DNA of 64,000 nucleotides from Litorivivens lipolytica (GTDB lineage: Bacteria > Pseudomonadota > Gammaproteobacteria > Pseudomonadales > Spongiibacteraceae), in NCBI RefSeq assembly GCF_014191715.1, contig NZ_JACHWY010000002.1, forward strand, positions 758,560-822,559, read 5' to 3'. This document shows positions 59,020 through 64,000 of this stretch, one piece after another (the first letter of the stretch is position 1; the number at the start of each line of letters is the position of its first letter). The notes beneath the pieces are model-generated. The model saw only the letters and a program-made list of their open reading frames with translations. It had not been told where the DNA came from and ran no database searches. The position numbers and the translations under genes were made by a program.

Positions 59020-60369
59020 TCAGCCGGCGTCGACGCTGGCGTTGCTCGGACTGCGATAACCTGCCTGCACGGCATAGGTAGACAGCTGCAGGTGCATACC
59101 GTGCACGGCTTTTCGGTACTGGCTCATCTCCGTAGCAGTAATCTTCTTGGCTTTGGGGAGCTTGTCGAGGATGGTGCGGGGGTTGCGATGTACCCCGTTG
59201 AGCAAAAATTCATAGTGCAGGTGGGGGCCGGTGGCATAGCCCGTCGAGCCAACCCAGCCGATGATCTGGCGCTGGTCTACTCGCTCGCCCTTGCGCACGG
59301 CCTTGCGATCCAGATGCAGGTATTTGGTGATGTATTGGGAGCCGTGCTGAATAACCACGTAGTTGCCGTTGGCTCTGGTGTAGCCGGCTTCAATAATACG
59401 GCCGTCGCCCGCCGCGTAAACCGGGGTGCCTCGTGGTGCGGCGTAATCAATGCCGCGATGAGGTCGTACGGTTTTGAAAACCGGGTGCAGACGATTGGGG
59501 TTGAACTGGGATGAAATACGCGAGAATTCCAGCGGTGCGCGAAGGAAGGCCTTCTGCATGCTTTCGCCATTCAGCGCGTAGTAGCCGGTTTTGCCCAAGG
59601 TGTTGGTATAGCGATAGGCCTGATAGCTGCGGCCGCGGTTGACGTATTCAGCGGCCAGAATCTTGCCGGCTTTGTAGCGCTCGCCATCCAGATAGAGTTC
59701 TTCGTAGAGCACAATAAAGTGATCGCCGGCCCGCACGTCGTACACAAAGTCCATGACCCCGCCAAAGATATTGGCCAGTTCCATGATGAGGCGCTCGGGC
59801 ATGTCCGCATCTTCGGCGGCTTTGTAGAGCGAGCTGGAGATTGTTGCGCTGGTCACACGGGTACGAATTTCGGGTTCGCGATTCAGCTCGGATACCTGAA
59901 AACCATCCGGCGCGCGCTCGTAGAGCAGGGTGGTCATTTCACTCTTTTTGACCTTCAGGCCCAGCAGCTTGCCGTGTTCGATATGAAACGCCAGTTCCTG
60001 ACCGGGCCGCAGCCGGGTCAGCGGGCGGGTCAGTTCGGTGCCGGTCAATAGTTCGTGTACATCCGCCGCGGAGAGGCCGTGACGCTGAAAAATGATGGAG
60101 AGGCTCTCGCCACTGCGGACTTTGGTTTCCTGCCAGTGATTCACCGGCGCAATGACTTCCTCGGCAGCCGGGCTAAAGCGATCAACCTCGGCGGGGGTAA
60201 TGTCGAGCGGTAAGGGAATGGCGGTGCGCTTGGCCTCGGCCTGTTCGCCGGGCAGCAATAACAGGAGTAGAACAACCGCAACAAAGGTCGACGCGGCCGC
60301 CGCGAGTTGCTTGCGCGGTGGTCTGCGCTGCTCGAGCCTTTCCTGCCTGTACACTGATATTGGTTGCAT
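59020..60369 (-). CDS. M23-family peptidoglycan endopeptidase (MepM-like)
   Basis: A 449-residue envelope hydrolase. One N-terminal membrane segment (about 30-50, LAAAASTFVAVVLLLLLLPG); an OapA/LysM-like peptidoglycan-binding part (about 85-130, RSGESLSIIFQRHGLS); and a C-terminal M23 metallopeptidase domain (about 280-400) with zinc ligands in HRGIDYAAPRGTPV and GPHLHYEF. It likely cuts D-Ala-mDAP crosslinks to let the wall expand. Start 60369 is preferred; a GTG at 60399 adds ten residues. Translationally close to anmK. Confidence 0.93.
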   Translation of the reverse strand: MQPISVYRQERLEQRRPPRKQLAAAASTFVAVVLLLLLLPGEQAEAKRTAIPLPLDITPAEVDRFSPAAEEVIAPVNHWQETKVRSGESLSIIFQRHGLSAADVHELLTGTELTRPLTRLRPGQELAFHIEHGKLLGLKVKKSEMTTLLYERAPDGFQVSELNREPEIRTRVTSATISSSLYKAAEDADMPERLIMELANIFGGVMDFVYDVRAGDHFIVLYEELYLDGERYKAGKILAAEYVNRGRSYQAYRYTNTLGKTGYYALNGESMQKAFLRAPLEFSRISSQFNPNRLHPVFKTVRPHRGIDYAAPRGTPVYAAGDGRIIEAGYTRANGNYVVIQHGSQYITKYLHLDRKAVRKGERVDQRQIIGWVGSTGYATGPHLHYEFLLNGVHRNPRTILDKLPKAKKITATEMSQYRKAVHGMHLQLSTYAVQAGYRSPSNASVDAG

Positions 60370-60446
60370 GAATCCGACGCGTCTTTTTTTATGTACCACT
60401 ATAACCCGCCAACGGACGAATGAGAACTGACAGTAAATGTAGCGCT

Positions 60447-60475
60447 TTTAAACACTTATTCAGGAAACCTATAAT
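60447..60475 (+). promoter_or_regulatory. Probable tyrS promoter
   Basis: TTTAAA (60447-60452) and a perfect TATAAT (60470-60475) are 17 bases apart. Transcription from about 60482 gives a leader of about 110 bases before tyrS, containing a six-pair stem (60512-60517 with 60529-60534). Confidence 0.65.
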
Positions 60476-60593
60476 AGAGCATCAAACGCTGGCGATAAAG
60501 TGCTAGCTTACCCCCGAGCGCTTGCAATTCGGGGCCTTTACTGTATTGTGCCAGCTCTTTTTTCTGGGGCTATAAGAATTTATCCGGAGTGTG

Positions 60594-61901
60594 ATGGTGG
60601 TAAACAATGATCTGATTGCGGACTTGCAGGCACGCGGCCTGATCGCCCAGATGAGCAGCGAAGACGAGCTGGCGAAGCATTTGAGCGAAGGTTCCCGCAC
60701 CCTGTACTGCGGCTTTGACCCCACCGCAGATAGCCTGCATATCGGCAGCTTGGTTCCCTTGCTGACGCTCAAGCGTTTTCAGCTCGCGGGGCATAAGCCG
60801 CTCGCTCTGGTCGGTGGTGCTACCGGGCTGATTGGTGATCCCAGCTTCAAGGCTCAGGAGCGTCAACTCAACACACCTGAGGTTGTCGCGGGCTGGGTCG
60901 ATAAGATCCGCGCCCAAGTCAGTCAATTTGTCGATTTTGACTGCGGCCAGAATTCTGCCGAAGTGGTCAATAATCTCGACTGGATCGGCAAGATCAATGT
61001 GCTGGATTTTCTGCGCGATGTGGGTAAGCACTTCGCCGTCAATGCCATGATCCAGAAAGAGTCGGTCAAGCAGCGCATCGAGCGTGAAGGTGAGGGTATT
61101 TCCTTTACCGAGTTTACCTACATGATTCTGCAGTCCTATGATTTTGCCGAACTTAACAAGCGCAATGACTGCACCCTGCAGATCGGCGGCTCCGACCAGT
61201 GGGGCAATATCACAGGTGGTATTGATCTATCGCGCCGCCTGAATCGTTCGCAGGTATTTGGTCTGACCCTGCCGTTGGTCACCAAGGCCGACGGCACCAA
61301 GTTCGGTAAGACGGAAGCCGGTACGATCTGGCTGGATCCGGCCAAGACCTCCCCCTACGCCTTTTACCAGTTTTGGCTCAATACCGCAGACGCAGATGTC
61401 TACAAGTTTCTAAAGTTCTTTACCTTTCTGTCGCCGGCTGAGATCGACGAGATCGAGGCGGCAGACAAGGCTGCCCAAGGGCGCCCGCAGGCGCAGGCTA
61501 TCCTGGCGCGGGAAGTGACACGCCTGATTCACGGTCAAGGCGGCCTGACGGCGGCCGAGCGCATAACCGAAGCCCTGTTCAGTGGTGATGATGAGCAATT
61601 GTCTGCTGAAGATTATGCCCAGCTGCAATTGGATGGTCTGCCCAGCTCGGTGCTTGATCCGTCAACGCTTGGCGAAACGCCGTTGACGCAAGTGCTTGCT
61701 GATGCCGGCATGGCTGCATCGGGTAAACAGGTAAAGGATGCATTGGGTCGTAATGCGGTATTCATCAATGGTCAGCCAGTCGGCTTGGACGATATGATGA
61801 ACTCACCGGCGGTGTTTGCGGCGGACCGAGCGCGGTTCGGGCGGTATTTCTTGGTGAAGCTGGGCAAGAAAAAATACCACTTGTTCGCAACCGCGGTGTA
61901 G
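60594..61901 (+). CDS. tyrS: Tyrosyl-tRNA synthetase
   Basis: A 435-residue class I synthetase. Signatures: [19 protein letters not shown] (HIGH motif HIGS), [14 protein letters not shown], and KFGKT as the KMSKS loop. The C-terminal S4-like RNA-binding domain has [19 protein letters not shown]. The exact start is among GTG 60591, ATG 60594 and GTG 60597, all just after GGAG. Length and the KFGKT loop fit the TyrRS of this group. Divergent from the M23 gene. Confidence 0.97.
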   Translation: MVVNNDLIADLQARGLIAQMSSEDELAKHLSEGSRTLYCGFDPTADSLHIGSLVPLLTLKRFQLAGHKPLALVGGATGLIGDPSFKAQERQLNTPEVVAGWVDKIRAQVSQFVDFDCGQNSAEVVNNLDWIGKINVLDFLRDVGKHFAVNAMIQKESVKQRIEREGEGISFTEFTYMILQSYDFAELNKRNDCTLQIGGSDQWGNITGGIDLSRRLNRSQVFGLTLPLVTKADGTKFGKTEAGTIWLDPAKTSPYAFYQFWLNTADADVYKFLKFFTFLSPAEIDEIEAADKAAQGRPQAQAILAREVTRLIHGQGGLTAAERITEALFSGDDEQLSAEDYAQLQLDGLPSSVLDPSTLGETPLTQVLADAGMAASGKQVKDALGRNAVFINGQPVGLDDMMNSPAVFAADRARFGRYFLVKLGKKKYHLFATAV

Positions 61902-61903
61902 GT

Positions 61904-63982
61904 TCAGTTCGCCGCGGCCAGCCTTTTTCCGGCAGCAAGCCACTGTAAAAACTTGTCTTCCGGCAAGGGTTTGCTGAATAGATAGCCTTGAAATTGGTCG
62001 CAGCCCATTCGCTTCAGCGCTTCCATTTGGCGCTGGGTCTCCACGCCCTCCGCCACCGTTCCCATGTTCAGTGCTCGGCCCATTTGAATAATAGCGCGCA
62101 CCAGCTGTTCACCCTGCGGCTCTTCCATATTATCGACAAAGCGCTTGTCGATTTTCAGTACGTCCAGTGGCAGGTTCTGAAGATAGGACAGTGAGGAATA
62201 TCCCGTCCCGAAGTCGTCGATGGCAATGCTGACGCCTAATTCTCGAATGGATTCCAGAAGTTCCTGGTTGGCGGCCGTTGTCTCTACCAGGGCAGACTCT
62301 GTTAATTCCAGTTCAATCCGGCTGGCCTCTAGCGCAAACTCCGCCAGACAGTCGGTCAAGGTGGCTTTCAGGTTGTCATCAGCGAGCTGCAAGGGGCTGA
62401 TGTTAATGGACAGTCGATCGGGCAAACGTAGTCCGCGATCCTGCGCGCGGCGCAAAAAGCGGCAAGCGTCGCGAATAACCCAGGCGCCAAGATCAGTCAT
62501 AAAGCCGGATCGCTCCGCCAGACTGATAAACTGAATCGGCGGGATGATGCCCTCTTGGTGATGCTTCCAGCGCACTAATGCTTCTGCGCCAAGGCAGATA
62601 CCGGACGGGTTTACTTTGGGTTGAAAGTGCAGTTCGAATTCACCGTAGGCCAGGCTGGTTTTGAAGTCAGCCTCAAGGCGACGGTCGCGGGCAAGCTGGG
62701 CCGATAGCGTATCGTTGTAAAATACGCTGCGATTGCGTCCGAGCTGTACCGCTTCATTCAGGGCCTGTTCGACGCGGTAGAGGAGGTTTTCGGCGGTGTC
62801 TTCCTTGCAGGCGTCGATAATGCCCACGTTGAAACTGATTTCGACTCGCTGACGCCCCAGGAAGAAGGGTTTGATCAGATTGTCATTGAGGTAGCTGCCA
62901 CTGTCGATGTTGTTAATCTGTTGGAAAAAGGCCTCGTTTATGGAGCTCACTACCACGCAGAATGTGTTGTCATGGACGCGTGCAATAACGTCTTCCGGCC
63001 CAAGTGTTTCCTTGATGTGCCCTGCAATCGTATTCAGAAGCTGGTCGGCGTTAGTGTTACCGAAGCGCAGGCGAATGCCCCTGAAGTCTCGAATCTGAGC
63101 CAGCATCACCACGCGGCAGGGCGCCGCCCCAGCGAACTCTTTGCTGAGGTAGTCGCGCAGCCACAGCTCATTGGGTACGCCGGTCAACTCGTCGAAGTAA
63201 GCCTGTTTGCGCAACTTTGTTTCACTCTGGGTGCGGCGGTCTATTTCCTTGCGCAGCCTCGTGCTTTGGGATTCGAGTCGCTTGACGGCGAGCTGGTGTT
63301 CTCTGCCGTAGCAGATCGAAATGATGGCAAGCAGCCAGAGTAGTGGGACCCCGGTTGGAAAGCGGCTGTCGCCTATACCGAGATCATAAGCTGTGCGAAC
63401 GATAATCGAGACGATTTGTATCAGAATGTAAGACAGCAGGCACAAGGTGGTTATCCGATCGCCACGTCGGATGGTCGATATCATAGCGGTGAGGCACCAC
63501 CCGTAAATTGCCAGAACGAGCATATTTATGGCGGCACCCATCGGCGATTGGGGGTTTTCTATTAAGAAAACGTTCTGCAGTAGATAAGTTTTTTTTCCTA
63601 CCAGCTCCAGACCGGGTAGTAGGCTTTGTGCGGGGGTCGCGATAGTCAGTAGAACAATAGCGGCCAAGACCGCCGATGTTACCCAGAGGCCGGTGCGGAC
63701 GTAGCGGTGCCTGATTTGGCCTGAAATCAGCGCTATCAGCCAGGCAAAGGCCCCAACATTGCCAAGCCCGCCAAGGGTTTGCCATTTCGCTGCGCTGTAG
63801 GACTGGGCTAGTGAATCTGCGTTGTACCAGGCTGCTGAGGCCAGCAGGAAAATTGCATTAAACCCGCATATAAAGGCAAATGCCCGAAATACACGGACAT
63901 TACGGCTTAAGTGTCCTAGCCAGAGGGCCTGAATCGCAGCAAAAATGGATACTGCGGCGGCCGCGTTGAGCAGCGAGATCAT
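61904..63982 (-). CDS. Membrane EAL phosphodiesterase with degenerate GGDEF domain
   Basis: A 692-residue inner-membrane protein. Seven or so membrane segments (about 1-225) form a sensory part; a coiled coil (about 228-265) links to a GGDEF fold (about 265-425) whose motif reads RVHDNTF, so cyclase activity is not expected. The EAL domain (about 440-690) has all key residues: GAEALVRW, SINIS, ELELTES, IDDFGTGYSSL, VLKIDKRF, AEGVET. It should degrade c-di-GMP. The dead GGDEF may be a GTP-sensing module, as known in other proteins. Convergent with tyrS, two bases apart. Confidence 0.93.
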   Translation of the reverse strand: MISLLNAAAAVSIFAAIQALWLGHLSRNVRVFRAFAFICGFNAIFLLASAAWYNADSLAQSYSAAKWQTLGGLGNVGAFAWLIALISGQIRHRYVRTGLWVTSAVLAAIVLLTIATPAQSLLPGLELVGKKTYLLQNVFLIENPQSPMGAAINMLVLAIYGWCLTAMISTIRRGDRITTLCLLSYILIQIVSIIVRTAYDLGIGDSRFPTGVPLLWLLAIISICYGREHQLAVKRLESQSTRLRKEIDRRTQSETKLRKQAYFDELTGVPNELWLRDYLSKEFAGAAPCRVVMLAQIRDFRGIRLRFGNTNADQLLNTIAGHIKETLGPEDVIARVHDNTFCVVVSSINEAFFQQINNIDSGSYLNDNLIKPFFLGRQRVEISFNVGIIDACKEDTAENLLYRVEQALNEAVQLGRNRSVFYNDTLSAQLARDRRLEADFKTSLAYGEFELHFQPKVNPSGICLGAEALVRWKHHQEGIIPPIQFISLAERSGFMTDLGAWVIRDACRFLRRAQDRGLRLPDRLSINISPLQLADDNLKATLTDCLAEFALEASRIELELTESALVETTAANQELLESIRELGVSIAIDDFGTGYSSLSYLQNLPLDVLKIDKRFVDNMEEPQGEQLVRAIIQMGRALNMGTVAEGVETQRQMEALKRMGCDQFQGYLFSKPLPEDKFLQWLAAGKRLAAAN

Positions 63983-64000
63983 GCGAGTAACAATGGCAGC

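Overview
The window is chromosomal core DNA of a gammaproteobacterium. Gene order matches, as I recall it, several Pseudomonas aeruginosa core blocks: rpoD to lptD, amgK-murU, rpe-gph-trpE, trpGDC-vfr, dipZ to retS, and argC to tyrS. The blocks are shuffled relative to one another, and pieces such as plsY, speD and the pyocin cluster are absent at their usual spots. This suggests a relative of Pseudomonas, perhaps a marine cellvibrionad or Spongiibacter-like organism; the genus is an inference. I see no prophage, insertion sequence, CRISPR array or rRNA. No gene-free stretch exceeds 300 bases; the longest (6872-7109, 24115-24243, 60370-60593) hold promoters and leaders.

Layout. 1-250: a tRNA with CAU anticodon (probably Ile2) and, at the very edge, a 20-bp exact copy of part of it. 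252-4465: a three-gene signalling operon (receiver-linked class III nucleotide cyclase, single-domain response regulator, hybrid histidine kinase). 4478-9671 (minus): a small lipoprotein and the rpsU-yqeY-dnaG-rpoD macromolecular synthesis cluster. 9866-11746 (plus): tsaD-folB-folK. 11762-20375 (minus): a tight eight-gene operon, lptD-surA-pdxA-rsmA-apaG-apaH-cca-SDR. 20471-23514 (plus): amgK-murU (peptidoglycan recycling), rpe, gph. 24180-28286: promoter, leader peptide and trpEGDC. 28345-30643: a Crp/Vfr-type cAMP receptor, yhfA-like OsmC protein, a VOC protein and coq7. 30667-37201 (minus): dusB-fis-purH-purD followed by a RetS-like receptor with degenerate kinase and receiver domains. 37331-41894: a DUF3426 protein, prmA and aroQ-accB-accC. 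42059-46046: dsbD, a copper chaperone, a DUF2333 protein and a YajG-like lipoprotein. 46100-50745: a PfkB kinase, PBP1b, a Nudix hydrolase and a secreted Cys-x-Cys protein. 50863-56258 (minus): an outer-membrane barrel and a heme cluster (hemB, hemL, hemJ) behind a ClC transporter. 56421-63982: argC, erpA, anmK, an M23 peptidase, tyrS and an EAL protein with a dead GGDEF domain.

Themes. Envelope work dominates: LPS export (lptD, surA), peptidoglycan synthesis (PBP1b), hydrolysis (M23) and recycling (anmK, amgK, murU). Second-messenger signalling recurs: a cyclase whose purine-selecting position holds Glu, a Crp-type receptor, a c-di-GMP phosphodiesterase and the RetS-like pseudo-kinase. The strongest candidates for something new are the cyclase module (252-4465), the RetS-like pseudo-hybrid kinase (30667-33000) and the trp leader (24238-24351). 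All assignments come from reading motifs by eye; no alignment or database search was run.
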